In this document: in pieces, positions 34,050 to 44,971 of the stretch
Position numbering within the stretch: position 1 is the first letter of the stretch
Layout: every line of letters begins with the position of its first letter
Assembly (NCBI GenBank): GCA_900095095.1
Contig: FMBT01000440.1
Coordinates: forward strand, 1-64,000
DNA from: Fragilariopsis cylindrus CCMP1102
Taxonomy: Eukaryota; Bacillariophyta; Bacillariophyceae; Bacillariales; Bacillariaceae
Length of the DNA: 64,000 nt
Direction: 5' to 3'
Program-made: the position numbers and the translations under genes
The notes under the pieces: generated by a model
What the model was told of the DNA's origin: nothing
Database searches by the model: none
The model's input: the letters and a program-made list of their open reading frames with translations, nothing else

Positions 34050-35546
34050 TTAAATTGCTTTTGGACCTAATGGCAGACGTTGATTAGAAGTGATGAAGAT
34101 CTTTTGTACGATAACACCAACATCAGGACCATCGTCGTCTCTGTCGAGTTGCAGCTCACGATTTTCTTCTTCTTCTTCTTCTTGAGAAAGATCACGATTA
34201 TTATTTCTATTATCAGTTGGTTCATCTGTTAATGTTGGGGAGGATGTTGGTGCAGATGTATCAAAGGTTCTTGAGAATGGACTACGTTGGGCAACGGTAA
34301 TTAAATCAAATGAACATTTAATTCCATGGTATCGGCCTGTCCCTCCAATACAGAAACTTTGTTTTGTTTTGTTTGTCAGTCAGTCAGTCAGCAGCGTCAT
34401 CGTAAGAGAGACAAAGAAAGAGAAGATATTAGAGAGGAGACGAAGTAACACCAACAATAATGATACAACAACACGAACGTACCCTGGGAAACTCGGTGGA
34501 AGTGGAAATCTACCATTTTTAGCTAGTGCAGAATCCTCGAACCTTTGAAAATTTTTACTTCCTAAAGGCACCACCAATTGATTTTGCAATTTCCGTGATC
34601 CAGCCATATTTCTTGGGTTATCTATTTGTGGTGTGGTGTTGCTTACTGGCGCTTCATTCTTTGTGATATCACCTCGAACAACGCGTTTTTTGCTGTTGGT
34701 TTGTAACGATCTTCCTCGGTTTCTAAAGATTCCTTGTTTCCTGCTGTTTGTTTGTAATGATCTATCAACACCATCATCATCCCCCCCTCTAGAGACTCCT
34801 TCTTCAGGATCAAAGTTACCATTGTTTTGAAGACCGGCAAAGTATGCACGATTTGTTTCAATTTTGATAGGAGAGAAATTAAATCGTGTCCCCGCATAGA
34901 TATTAACACAATCGGTTGGACTTCCAAGACATAAATCATAGAAACAACTGTGTGATATGATTTGAGTTAAAGTTTTACCATTAGTTGTTGTGCATTTTCC
35001 ACCGAAGGTAAAATCATCATCAATGGATGGGATTGTCTTAGGTTGTAGAACCAATTGATCCTGAGCATCATCATCAAAGAGAAGATCACCAATACCGATT
35101 ATGGTTGGAACTAGTTCAATTGAACTTGTTCTAAACACACCAGCAAATGAGATAAAATATGACCCTTGAATTGTGAATACATCTTGGGACATTATTATAT
35201 AAGGTGGAAGAAGAAATATAAGTAAAGAATTAGTTCTGTACTATTTATCGATTGCCTGCATTTATATTTAGTACTGTACTGTACTGTACTGTAACGTACC
35301 TTGAATATTGGGTGGATTCACAAAAGTGATATCCTTAGGAGCAGTAACGGCAGTATAGGAACGAGTGAAGGTAACCTCAGCGCCATTCACATCTGTTTCA
35401 AGTTTACGGTGTTCAATTGGTGGAAGTTCACGTTCTGAATCAGGTCTTCGAACAAATTGTCTTTCAGCAGCAGTGGTGCCAACATTATTAGAACTGATTG
35501 TTACCAATACATAAAGAAAGGCAGTGTTTAATAATGGCGAAATCAT
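34050..35546 (-). CDS. Secreted protein of unknown family with GGTG barrel-like motif
   Basis: Three exons: 35300-35546, 34483-35182 and 34050-34356. The introns are 117 and 126 bp with GTACGT donors and AAG acceptors, and join to 417 residues in frame. An acceptor at 35164 instead of 35182 would also keep frame. Signal peptide is residues 1 to about 28. A folded region follows with SYFISFAGVF, GIGDLLF, a Cys-paired segment (KCTTTNGK...CFYDLCLG...DCV) and, after the third exon joins, GFCIGGTGRYHGIKCSFDL. The GGTG-(K/R)-(F/Y) element with following strand resembles dirigent/allene-oxide-cyclase-type barrels (tentative). In between sits a Ser/Asn/Arg-rich insert with repeated RSLQTNS units. The C-terminus is PT-rich then acidic (poly-Glu) and ends LGPKAI. 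Likely extracellular; function unknown. Confidence 0.72.
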
Positions 35547-35671
35547 AGTTGTTGTTGGTGGTGGTTTTTTGTTGTTGTTAGTGTTATTGTTGATTATTTG
35601 CCTGTAAAAGACGGAGTAAATTAAAGTTGTTAGAAGAAGAAAGAAGATAGACGATCCGACAATTGTTCACT

Positions 35672-35995
35672 TCTGTCGAAAACCTTACGGAACTTAAACC
35701 TGATGTATTCGCGGGGGCATTTCAACAAGATGCACAAGAACTGCTGAGTTATGTACAAGTACTAGATGCGCTGATGCGATGGAAGACAGCAATCGTATTA
35801 GATTCGAAATTTTTTAAGAGAATAGGCCCTAGACCGTCGCAATGGCAATTTAAAAAAAAGGCACAAGAGTTTTGTTCATCTTTATGCGCGGCAACGCGCA
35901 TAAAGCCTTGTCATCAAAATAGCTATGCTAATTTTAGAAACAATATTGGAAAAATAAACATTATAATACCTAAAATAGGGGGAATAGTAAGGTAG
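35672..35995 (+). pseudogene. Orphan fragment resembling a ubiquitin-specific protease
   Basis: An open stretch without its own ATG encodes LKPDVFAGAFQQDAQELLSY, which resembles the QQDAQEFL signature that follows the catalytic Cys box in USP/UCH deubiquitinases. The Cys box and the His box are absent and the following residues are not USP-like. Best read as a truncated copy of a host gene, inserted between two unrelated genes. Confidence 0.4.
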
Positions 35996-36069
35996 TTACG
36001 CGTACTGAGGAATGAATCGATGGAAAACTTTTTAGTGTGATTACTGTACCGTAGAATCGTCTTGCTTGG

Positions 36070-36271
36070 TACTTCTTGCTCAGAGCTTATTGACCGCGCG
36101 CTATCGGCTGAAAATTTCCTAACAACAGGAAATTAACAAAATAAAATGAGATTTTTAAAGTTTTCGAATCACTCTCCTCGCTTTAGCGCTTCTTAATTTT
36201 CAAGCGATAGGCCCGCAAAGGAAATTTTCAATCGATAGCGCGCAATCAATAAGCTCCGACCGGAGGAAGTA
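36070..36271. mobile_element. MITE, Stowaway-like ends, copy 1
   Basis: About 202 bp with ~50-bp terminal inverted repeats: GAGCTTATTGACCGCGCGCT on the left pairs with AGCGCGCAATCAATAAGCTC on the right, continuing into AAAATTTCCT/AGGAAATTTT. Ends are TACTTCTT and GGAGGAAGTA. A TA at each end fits the TA target duplication of Tc1/mariner-type elements, and CTTCCTCC resembles the Stowaway end CTCCCTCC. No coding capacity. Confidence 0.8.
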
Positions 36272-36651
36272 TTAATGTGTACATGCACGGTAACTTTACA
36301 CGAAACAAATCAACACCCAGTTCATTCGATTGATTCGATTCATATGATTCGGTACGTACTCACATATAGTACTAACATACTAGTATTACAGTACTATAGC
36401 ATACACGTACATCACATAATACTGTGATACATAAGATTGAGTTAGTCGAGCTAGTCGAGTCAATCGATTGACTTGGAACTGACTCACACATCATGTATAA
36501 CACGGTGTGTTGCGTTGCGTCATCAAAGAGTTTCAAGTAACTTTTTTAAAGATGAAAGAAAAAACAACAACAATACACTCGTAAGGAAGAAATCTGTTAT
36601 TACTGTACTGCAATACATGATTATTGATATTGATCGTACACATCATCGACA

Positions 36652-39228
36652 ATGACAATGATGACAACGATAATAATGAAATCTTTATCATCCGAATACC
36701 GTCCAATAATAATAAGAACACGAAAAAGGAACCGACAACAGATGACGAATACGAATACGACGATGAGTATGGCAATACTCTTTTTATCAATATCGATTCT
36801 ATTATTGCTTCACATCAGTAGTAGCAGCATTTTTGTTGTCTCAGGTTTTATTATTACTACTACTGGACACGGTGGTGGGGTTTCGTCGATCTGGTCGTCG
36901 TCAAGAATGTTGTTGTCTTCCACAACACTGCCCTCCTCCCCCTATACTTCATTCCATCAACGAAAACGATGCAACAGCTACTACAACTCAGGTGCAGGAA
37001 ATAATAATAATCATCATAATAATTGTTTTCTATTATTTGGTGCAAAAGGTGGTGGAAATGGTGATAAAAGTAGTAGAAAAAAGAAGACTACCAGTACGCC
37101 ATCAGCAGCTCCTTCTACTTCTTCACCACAACCACAACCGCAACAAGGACCACCAAGAGTCACAACAAATAGTAATGTATCAATACGACGACAAATTGCC
37201 TATGGTAAAATTAATAAACAATATAGAGAAGCCACTAGTGGTAGTTCATTTCGTGCTTCTTCCAGTAGTAATAGTAATGGTAATGGTGGTGGAAATGGTG
37301 GTGGTGGTGGTCCATCAATGCAACCAGTCAAGAGAACATCGTATCGAAAAGTATTAGATGAAGAAACGATACAACAAAAAGCAATTGAACGACAAAAAAA
37401 AGGACAAAATCCCGATTGGTCGTTAATATTAAATCAAACTAAAGCAGATCCATTAGTATTAGTCGATGGATATAATGTGATACATAAATGGTCACGTTTA
37501 AAAAAACAAATGAATAAAGGGGATATCCAACATGCAAGGAAATTACTCTTAGATGATTTAGAAAATTTAGCCTCACTTCGACGATGGAGAATCGAATGTG
37601 TCTTTGATGGTGGTGGTCGTGGTACTATTAGTGCTGGACCATTCGGTGGACCGGCTGCAGCAGACTTAAGTACCAATCCAACCATGGAACCATTTGGTAA
37701 TACTGGTACAGTACGATCGGTCTATACCGGACGAGGAATTGAAGCGGATACGTATATCGAAGGACGGTGTTATGCTGCTAAGAATCAAACCTTGGGTCAT
37801 TTAACCTCCTCGTTAATAGTAGCCACCGATGATTCCCAAATTAAATTAGTTGCAAATTCGGCAGGTGCATTATGTATGAGTTCTGATCGATTTATATTAG
37901 AACTGAAAGCTATTAAAAAAGGAATGCAATATCGTGTCGAAAAAGCAGTCTCACAAATTAATAATCAACCCATGCGTCCGGAAAAATTATGGGGACGATC
38001 CGATATTGTCTTACCTCACGAACGACGTTTTACTGGTTCTGGTCAAATACTAGAACCAAAAGAAGAAGTATTAGAAGAACGGAAGAATGGTTCCAAAGTG
38101 ATAAAAAAGACAAATGCCTATGGGGATGGTATCTTAATTATTGATAATAGAAATAAAAGGAATAAAAATAAAAAGAATAAACTACCACCACCACCACAGT
38201 CGTCGACGTCGTCGCCTCAAACGACTTCAACTTCGACGACGTTAAATAATGGTATGATGATTGTTGATAAAAGAAAAAATAATAAAAAGAAACAGCAGCA
38301 GCAACAATTGCAGGAGCAGGAGCAGGAGCAGGATGAGCAAGAACAAGAACTAAGAAAATCGCCAATGATATCATCATTATCATCAACGGCAACGGCAGCA
38401 TCCTGTATTGAAGGTTGTAGTAGGAGTAATAATGACAACAATACCAACAACAATAAAAAGAATAAGAAAGAATCACAACCATCACCAGCACAAAAGTTGC
38501 CATCATCATCATCACCCAATAGTGATATCAGCTTGAAGTCATCTGATGACAATAAAAATAATAACAAGAAGAAGAAGAAGATGAAAGAACCACAACCACC
38601 AGCACAAAAATTATCATCGACATCGACATCGTCATCACCAAACAACAGTGATGCTGCCATTCTGAAGACGAAGAAGAATAAGAAAATCAAAAAAGTTACA
38701 TCAACTTCAATGCAAATGCAATTACAACCAGAAATTCAAAAACAACAACAGCAACAAATTAAATCTAAATCTAAACTGCCAACAACGATAACAGTATCGT
38801 CATCAATACCACCATCACCTCCAACTAATAATAATAAGCAGAAGCAGAAGCAGAAGCAGAAACCGAAGAAAGATTCGCAACAACCATCACAACCACCACA
38901 AAATCCATTATCTTCGCCCAAGAACAATATCATTTTGAAGAAGAACAACAATAAGGAGAAGAAGAAAATTCAAAAAGTTACAGCAAGTACAATGCAATTT
39001 CAAGAAGAAAAAGAAGTAGCACTAGCTGAAAAAAAGAAAAATGCAAATGCATCATCATCGTCGTTAAAGTCACCCAACAATAATAATAGTAAGAAAATAA
39101 AAAAAGTGAAATCAACTTCAATGCAAATTCAAGAAGATGTCAATAGTAAGAAGATTCTTACAACAAAAGATTTAGATTGGATTGATGATATGATGATGAC
39201 GATGAATAATAGTAATGACAATAAGTGA
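36652..39228 (+). CDS. YacP-like NYN-domain ribonuclease candidate with Lys-rich tail
   Basis: An 858-residue frame; the ATG at 36742 is an equally good start and puts a hydrophobic leader (MSMAILFLSISILLLLHIS) at the N-terminus, ending FVVSGF, possibly a plastid-type signal. The NYN (PIN-like) domain spans about residues 260-430. It shows LVLVDGYNVIHKW, an ARKLLLDDLENLA helix, ECVFDGGGR, GIEADTYIEGR, and ATDDSQIKLVANSAGALCMS, with the acidic residues that would bind metal for RNA cleavage. The YacP family acts on structured RNA, for example rRNA or mRNA in bacteria and plastids. The C-terminal half is low complexity: poly-Lys/Asn/Gln with about four repeats of a KKIKKVTSTSMQ(M/I)Q motif, ending in an acidic DLDWIDDMMMTM segment. 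Plastid or nucleolar role is inference. Confidence 0.85.
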   Translation: MTMMTTIIMKSLSSEYRPIIIRTRKRNRQQMTNTNTTMSMAILFLSISILLLLHISSSSIFVVSGFIITTTGHGGGVSSIWSSSRMLLSSTTLPSSPYTSFHQRKRCNSYYNSGAGNNNNHHNNCFLLFGAKGGGNGDKSSRKKKTTSTPSAAPSTSSPQPQPQQGPPRVTTNSNVSIRRQIAYGKINKQYREATSGSSFRASSSSNSNGNGGGNGGGGGPSMQPVKRTSYRKVLDEETIQQKAIERQKKGQNPDWSLILNQTKADPLVLVDGYNVIHKWSRLKKQMNKGDIQHARKLLLDDLENLASLRRWRIECVFDGGGRGTISAGPFGGPAAADLSTNPTMEPFGNTGTVRSVYTGRGIEADTYIEGRCYAAKNQTLGHLTSSLIVATDDSQIKLVANSAGALCMSSDRFILELKAIKKGMQYRVEKAVSQINNQPMRPEKLWGRSDIVLPHERRFTGSGQILEPKEEVLEERKNGSKVIKKTNAYGDGILIIDNRNKRNKNKKNKLPPPPQSSTSSPQTTSTSTTLNNGMMIVDKRKNNKKKQQQQQLQEQEQEQDEQEQELRKSPMISSLSSTATAASCIEGCSRSNNDNNTNNNKKNKKESQPSPAQKLPSSSSPNSDISLKSSDDNKNNNKKKKKMKEPQPPAQKLSSTSTSSSPNNSDAAILKTKKNKKIKKVTSTSMQMQLQPEIQKQQQQQIKSKSKLPTTITVSSSIPPSPPTNNNKQKQKQKQKPKKDSQQPSQPPQNPLSSPKNNIILKKNNNKEKKKIQKVTASTMQFQEEKEVALAEKKKNANASSSSLKSPNNNNSKKIKKVKSTSMQIQEDVNSKKILTTKDLDWIDDMMMTMNNSNDNK

Positions 39229-39606
39229 TGGAGATGATAACAACAATAATAATGATGACAATTCAAAGTATTATGAAATTGTGTCATCTAATGAGTAGTT
39301 ATCGGATAACTAACTACAGTAACACACCGTAGTAAAAGAAAAGAAAATATTGTAGACTATAGTATAAATAAGTAAATGAATAGTTATAACTTTTTGAAAT
39401 GAAACAACGTATATATACTATACAAGACACGCGTATAGTCCTTAAAGGATTTATCTCAATATTCCGTTTAGTTAATAGTATAACTTTGATTAAAATTAAT
39501 TATTGGCGCGTGTGAGGGAAACGGGAATCTTGTCCGAAGGCGTGTATTAAAATAAGGTGGGCAATTCTATTTATTTTGGGGGACAAAAATAAATAGAATA
39601 TTTATG

Positions 39607-39824
39607 TACTTCCTCCAGCTAACGCTAAATGCAAGCGCGCTATCGTTTGAAAATTAATACGCGATAAAGAAAGATAAAACCTTATTTCTACTCACAAAAT
39701 GGGAAATGTAAGAAGAAAAAAATTAGCAAAGATTTTTCGAAGATTTTAATGGTTCAACGCACTTTTATGTTCTAATAATTCCAAGCGATAGCGCTACTGC
39801 ATTTAGCGTTAGCTGGAGTAAGTA
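39607..39824. mobile_element. MITE, Stowaway-like ends, copy 2
   Basis: About 218 bp. Left TACTTCCTCCAGCTAACGCT pairs with right AGCGTTAGCTGGAGTAAGTA, continuing through AAATGCA and the GCGCTATCG core, so inverted arms are ~45 bp. The centre contains GGTTCAACGCACTTTTAT and GATAAAACCTTATTTCT, similar to copy 3. It lies 380 bp past the NYN gene. Non-coding. Confidence 0.85.
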
Positions 39825-40015
39825 TATAATAATATATATAATTGACATTAAAACTGACTTTTTGTTATTTATTAGCAACTATTCAATATACAATTTGTTT
39901 TGATTTTTTTGGTTAGAACTTTTTGTTTGTTTGTTTAAGTTGAATAGTATCGTTAGCAATTACAATAGTATGATAGTTATATATTCCTGTTGTTTCTTTG
40001 TTGCTGCTATTTTAA

Positions 40016-43000
40016 TTAAATAACAACATCATCAACTTCAGCATCAGATGACAACTCAATATCATTCTCTAGACTTTGATGCTGCTGCTGCTGCTGTTGA
40101 TTATTATTATTTTTAATGTTCATCATCATCAATGATGATGATTGTTGTTGTTGTTCCACCTTTTTGATACTATTATTATTATAAAAAAGTTGTTGTTGTT
40201 GTTTACATAATTGACTTTGACTATTGGTCCAAGTCCATCCTGGTACTTTTTCAAGTGCATCAATACGTGTTAATGTCATCGATTTTTCTTTTTTACCATA
40301 ATCTCGACGTTGTTTTTGTGTCCATTCGGACAATTGTCGATTATAGGAACAGGGTACGTTACAATTATGTCCATTACTTATTTGTTTCGAATAATTACAG
40401 ATCATTTTATATTTTTCATACCATCCATGTTCTAATCGATTCCATACAAAGTCTAATTCATTTAATAACATAATTTGTGTATAGGATAACTTCCCTGCCT
40501 TGAAGTTGTTCCGTTGTCGTTTCACCCATCCACTTAACCGTTTATTGGGATCACTTCGTAATACATTGGAATGATTATTCAATGTATGATACCCAACAAG
40601 TTCATGATATCGGATTGACCAACCTTCATCATTTATCATACGTTCTGCTGATTCTGCAATAGCTGCAATAGCTGTAGTAGCCTTTATTTCAGGACGACGA
40701 CGTCGTTCTTTTATTAGATCTGCATCATTACTATTACCTTCCTCACCTAGTACTGTCGTCGCATACTGATTATACATTTCAACAGCGTAATCTTCTTCAT
40801 TTCCTCCTCCTCCTCCTCCTACTGTATTATCATGATCATCCATATTGTGTTGTACATCGTCGTCGTTGTTGCTGCCACCGCCGTTTTCGAGTCCTTCTAC
40901 TTCTTCTTCTTCTTCTTGATGTTGACGTATACAATTCTGTTGTTGTTGTGGATAATTAGGAATATGATATGTTGCCTCAACAACATCACTGTTCTTGGTT
41001 TCATCTTTATTTTCAGTAGTCTTGATTGTTGTTGTTATTGTTGTATCCATCAAAGATTCGTCTTTTTCTTTCTCTCCTCCTACTCCTCCTCCTGTTGTTG
41101 TATTATTAATATCATTATTGGACTGGGGCAGTTGTACTGGAGTATAAAGAGACATATACGGATGAATACATTCTGCTACTTCTACTTCTTCTTCGTGATG
41201 ATGATTTTGATTTTCATTAGACTGATGCTTGGTATTATTTTTCTGCTCAATGATGATCTCTATTTCGTCCTTCATCTTTATCTTCTTTGTCTTCGACGTC
41301 GTCATCATTGGTCTCTTATTACTAATATTATTATTATTATAATTACTGCTATTACTATACTTAGATGTTGATGTTGATGATAATGAAAACAATACAGTTT
41401 CATAATTAATTGCAGTTAATTTATCTTTCTGGTCTTGTGATATATTTTTGTAGGAATGATGACGTTGACGTGATAACCAATTCCTTAAATTATTCACTGT
41501 ATTTTTATGTTCCCGTTGTATTTGTATTTGTTTCTTATTATTATTATTATTATTATTATTATTTGTAGTATCATCTGCATCTGCATCTACTACAATATCG
41601 TCTATTATTATTGCTGCTAATGCTGGATATGTAATACAATTCTTATCTTTATCATAATATTTGAATACTTCCTCATATTGTTCATTCCATGTTCTTGCTT
41701 TTGAATTTTTTCTTTTCTTACTGGTATTGGTACTGGTACTGGTACTGGTACTGGTATTGTTACTGGTATTGTTACTGGTATTGTTACTGGTATTGTTGTT
41801 ACTGCTATCAATTTGCTTGTTTACGTAATCTTCTTCTACTTTCTTTCTCTTCTTTATTGGTAACGTATCCAAAACTTCTCTTACTTTCTTTCTCTTCTTT
41901 AATGGTAACCTTGTCGTTGTATTAGTATAAGTCGTTGTTGTTGTTGTTGTACCAGTACTAGTCGGAGTTGCTATCATCGTTTTGGCAGCAGTATTACTTT
42001 CAATTTCAGTTTCAGGTTCAATCTCAATCTCAGGTTCAATTTGAGTAGTTTGAACGAGAATCACATCTTTTCCCTTTAAATAGTTTTCAATATTACCAGT
42101 AGTAATAGTAGTAGCAGTAGACGACAACCCAGTAGAAGCTCCATTATCTTTCTCTTTCTCTACTTCTTCTACCACCTCCTTGTCATAAACTTTGATATCA
42201 TCAGTAGTAGTAGTAGTAGTAGTAGCACTAGTAGACGACGAGGACGACAACCCACTGGTTGTTTTCACCACCTTCTTCTTATTAACATTATCATCTTCAA
42301 TAGTACCATTACCAGCAGTACGTGGAGTCAACGTCGACGACTTCCCACCAATACCGATATTACCGATACCGATAGTATTAGTAGTAGCATTATTAGTACC
42401 ATTTTTTTCTGCTTCAATAGCTTCTTCCTTTAAGTACATCTCAATATTACCAGTAGTAATAGTAGTAGGACTAGTACTAGTACTAGAGTCAATAATGATA
42501 TTATCCGTATTAGTATCAGTATTAGATCCATTTTGCTCCATAGGAGTTGCTGTTGCGTTTGCGTTGTCAGTCGTAACATCAATATCATTATTGTTGTTAG
42601 GATTGCTACTATTTTTCTTCTTTTTGTTCTTGAGGAAAGCAGGAGTCCGAGTAGTAGTAGTAGAATGAGTTGTTAACGCTGATGACGACATTGGTACTAC
42701 TACTACTACTTCTTCTTGTGTTTGTGATTCATTTTGTGTTTGTGATGATTCATTTTGTATTATTACAGGTACTGTTTTGCTATACTTGGAATAGTTGCGA
42801 TTCACTTGGACAGAATTCGTTGATGTACTTGCTCCGGTATAACTGTGGCCAGTTGTAGTAGTTCCAGTTGGTGCAATTATTGGTGGTATAATTTTAATCG
42901 AGGAGACTGTTTGATAATTAATATAGCTTAATTTTTGTAATTGATTTGTTGTTAATGATGTCGATGATTTTTTTGGATTTCGTTGTCGAGATAACCAATT

Positions 43001-44863
43001 TCTTAAATTATCAATGATTTTTTTATTTTGTGACGAATAGGGATATATTAATTTATTAATGGGTTGAGGATGATAATAGTGTAATATTTGCTGATAACTT
43101 TTTTCCCATCGTATCTCTGATGGTGTTAAATTATTTGATGTTAAATTTGAAGTAGCATCTACTGGAGAAGAAGAGACATCCTCATCACCAGCATCACCAC
43201 CAGCATCACCAGCACCAGCGGTAGTAGCAGCAGTTCTTGCTTTTGTTGTAAGCGATGATGCTATTGCTGTTGACGATAGTGTGGGTGTGGGTGTCGATGT
43301 TGATGACTTTGATACTATTGGTAGTAGTGCTGATATCGATGTCAATGATGTCGATGTCGATGGTGCTGTTGATGCTTTTGAATTTGTTGATTTTAAGTTT
43401 GATGTTGATGTAGTTACTTTTGAACTTGGTGTTGAACTACTTGTACTTGTTGTATTTGCTACTTCTACCTGCACCTGTTGTGACTGTTGTTGTGACTGTT
43501 GTGACTGTGATTGTACTACTGTGATACTGGTAAAACGTACTGTTTTATAGTGAATCCTATTTAATTTTTGTTGTTGACTGACTGAAAAATATTTACGTCG
43601 TCTTTGACTCGATAACCAACTTTGTAATGATTTTTGATTACTACTTGATTTATTACTACTTGATTTATTATCATAGATAATACTGTTTTTTTCTTGATTA
43701 TAATATTGTAATATTTGTTCATATTTTTGATTCCATATTCTATCTGCCATACCACCATAGGATGATGTACTAGTATAAGAACGTCGTGGTGCATCTGGAT
43801 TTGGTGGTAGTGGATTTTTTGGATTTACGAAATTATCATCCTTTATTACTCCTACTTCACTACTACTATTACTACCCTTGAGTTTCTTGTTGTTGTTCTT
43901 CTTCTTCTTCTTCATTTTCATCTTATGTTGTTGTTGTTGCGATGGGGGTGGTTGTGGTTGACTATTACTAGAAGTAGTAGCAGTAGTACAACAAGATGAA
44001 ACATGCGGAAGAAAATCATCTGCTTGTAATCTTAAATGACAATTTTTACATTCTACTATATCATCATCCTCCTCTTCATTGTCACTACTATCATCATCGT
44101 CATCATCACTACCTCTACCACTATCATCCTCATCATCATCATCACTATCATCTTCCTCCTCCTCGTCCTCATCCTCCTCCCCAACAGCATTATAATTACC
44201 ATTAGTATTACTACTATTATTAAACGATAGTAATACACTTCGTGCTTCTTCTTCTAGTTCTTCATGAGTCGGTGGTGGTAGTGCTGTTGTTGCGGTTGCG
44301 TTACGTCCTTCTTCTTTGTTAAACGATGATGATGACGATGATGCTGATGATAATGATTTGTTTGTGGATATATTTATTAATGCTAATAATGCTGAGACTG
44401 CCTCATTATCAAAAGAAGAACATTCATTATTAGCAGTAGCAGTAGATGCATCAGCAGTAGATGCATTAGCAGTAGCAGTTGTAGCAGCAGAAATCATCGT
44501 AGCCTTATTGTAGTTTTCTGGATACGATGATGATGCTGACGATGATGATGACGATAAGACCCTTGGTGGTGGTTTCTTATTTGTTTCTCCTATTTCCATT
44601 AACGGAGTAGCACTAGTACTAGCACTAGTACTAGTACTAGTATTATTATTAGGCGACTCTACTACTCTACCGGTAGCTGCTGTTGTGTCATCAAAAGAGG
44701 ATGATAAAAATTGTTGTCCATCATCATTATCATTATTATCATTACTATCATTCATCATCGATTTCATCGTTTTCGTTTTCGTTATTGCCATCGTCGTCTT
44801 CACCATCATATCACGGTTGCCGTTGCTGCTACCGCCATTGATACTATTATTATTATCCGACAT
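40016..44863 (-). CDS. Protein with five helicase-associated (HA) domains
   Basis: A single 1615-residue frame from ATG at 44863. Five HA domains (Myb-like helical repeats) lie at about residues 370-435, 579-650, 1053-1150, 1411-1470 and 1478-1545. Each has W-x(2,3)-Y-x(2,3)-(I/V/L)-x-x-Y and a (L/S)xxWLSxQR-type second half; examples are WNQKYEQILQYY, SWLSSQRR, WNEQYEEVFKYY and NWLSRQR. The family is abundant in diatoms and thought to bind nucleic acid, but no helicase core is present here. Near residue 268 a putative zinc site, CKNCHLRL...HVSSCC, follows an acidic Asp/Glu tract. The rest is Ser/Thr/Asn/Gln low complexity and an internal GNIE(M/N)YLK segment repeated twice. Domain 3 carries an Asp/Asn-rich insert. 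Likely nuclear nucleic-acid-binding regulator (inference). Confidence 0.85.
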   Translation of the reverse strand: MSDNNNSINGGSSNGNRDMMVKTTMAITKTKTMKSMMNDSNDNNDNDDGQQFLSSSFDDTTAATGRVVESPNNNTSTSTSASTSATPLMEIGETNKKPPPRVLSSSSSSASSSYPENYNKATMISAATTATANASTADASTATANNECSSFDNEAVSALLALINISTNKSLSSASSSSSSFNKEEGRNATATTALPPPTHEELEEEARSVLLSFNNSSNTNGNYNAVGEEDEDEEEEDDSDDDDEDDSGRGSDDDDDDSSDNEEEDDDIVECKNCHLRLQADDFLPHVSSCCTTATTSSNSQPQPPPSQQQQHKMKMKKKKKNNNKKLKGSNSSSEVGVIKDDNFVNPKNPLPPNPDAPRRSYTSTSSYGGMADRIWNQKYEQILQYYNQEKNSIIYDNKSSSNKSSSNQKSLQSWLSSQRRRKYFSVSQQQKLNRIHYKTVRFTSITVVQSQSQQSQQQSQQVQVEVANTTSTSSSTPSSKVTTSTSNLKSTNSKASTAPSTSTSLTSISALLPIVSKSSTSTPTPTLSSTAIASSLTTKARTAATTAGAGDAGGDAGDEDVSSSPVDATSNLTSNNLTPSEIRWEKSYQQILHYYHPQPINKLIYPYSSQNKKIIDNLRNWLSRQRNPKKSSTSLTTNQLQKLSYINYQTVSSIKIIPPIIAPTGTTTTGHSYTGASTSTNSVQVNRNYSKYSKTVPVIIQNESSQTQNESQTQEEVVVVVPMSSSALTTHSTTTTRTPAFLKNKKKKNSSNPNNNNDIDVTTDNANATATPMEQNGSNTDTNTDNIIIDSSTSTSPTTITTGNIEMYLKEEAIEAEKNGTNNATTNTIGIGNIGIGGKSSTLTPRTAGNGTIEDDNVNKKKVVKTTSGLSSSSSTSATTTTTTTDDIKVYDKEVVEEVEKEKDNGASTGLSSTATTITTGNIENYLKGKDVILVQTTQIEPEIEIEPETEIESNTAAKTMIATPTSTGTTTTTTTYTNTTTRLPLKKRKKVREVLDTLPIKKRKKVEEDYVNKQIDSSNNNTSNNTSNNTSNNTSTSTSTSTNTSKKRKNSKARTWNEQYEEVFKYYDKDKNCITYPALAAIIIDDIVVDADADDTTNNNNNNNNNKKQIQIQREHKNTVNNLRNWLSRQRHHSYKNISQDQKDKLTAINYETVLFSLSSTSTSKYSNSSNYNNNNISNKRPMMTTSKTKKIKMKDEIEIIIEQKNNTKHQSNENQNHHHEEEVEVAECIHPYMSLYTPVQLPQSNNDINNTTTGGGVGGEKEKDESLMDTTITTTIKTTENKDETKNSDVVEATYHIPNYPQQQQNCIRQHQEEEEEVEGLENGGGSNNDDDVQHNMDDHDNTVGGGGGGNEEDYAVEMYNQYATTVLGEEGNSNDADLIKERRRRPEIKATTAIAAIAESAERMINDEGWSIRYHELVGYHTLNNHSNVLRSDPNKRLSGWVKRQRNNFKAGKLSYTQIMLLNELDFVWNRLEHGWYEKYKMICNYSKQISNGHNCNVPCSYNRQLSEWTQKQRRDYGKKEKSMTLTRIDALEKVPGWTWTNSQSQLCKQQQQLFYNNNSIKKVEQQQQSSSLMMMNIKNNNNQQQQQQHQSLENDIELSSDAEVDDVVI

Positions 44864-44967
44864 AGCAGTAGTAGTAGTAACGACAAACGTTATTGCTTAT
44901 TACTGTGTAGTTAGTTAGATATGGTGTATGGTGTATGGTTTTATATCGACTGAACCTACTTTGCTCT

Positions 44968-44971
<4 letters not shown>

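Noticed and set aside
38138-38951. Minus-strand Phe/Cys/Leu-rich frames
   Set aside because: They are antisense shadows of the Lys/Asn/Gln-rich tail of the NYN-domain gene.
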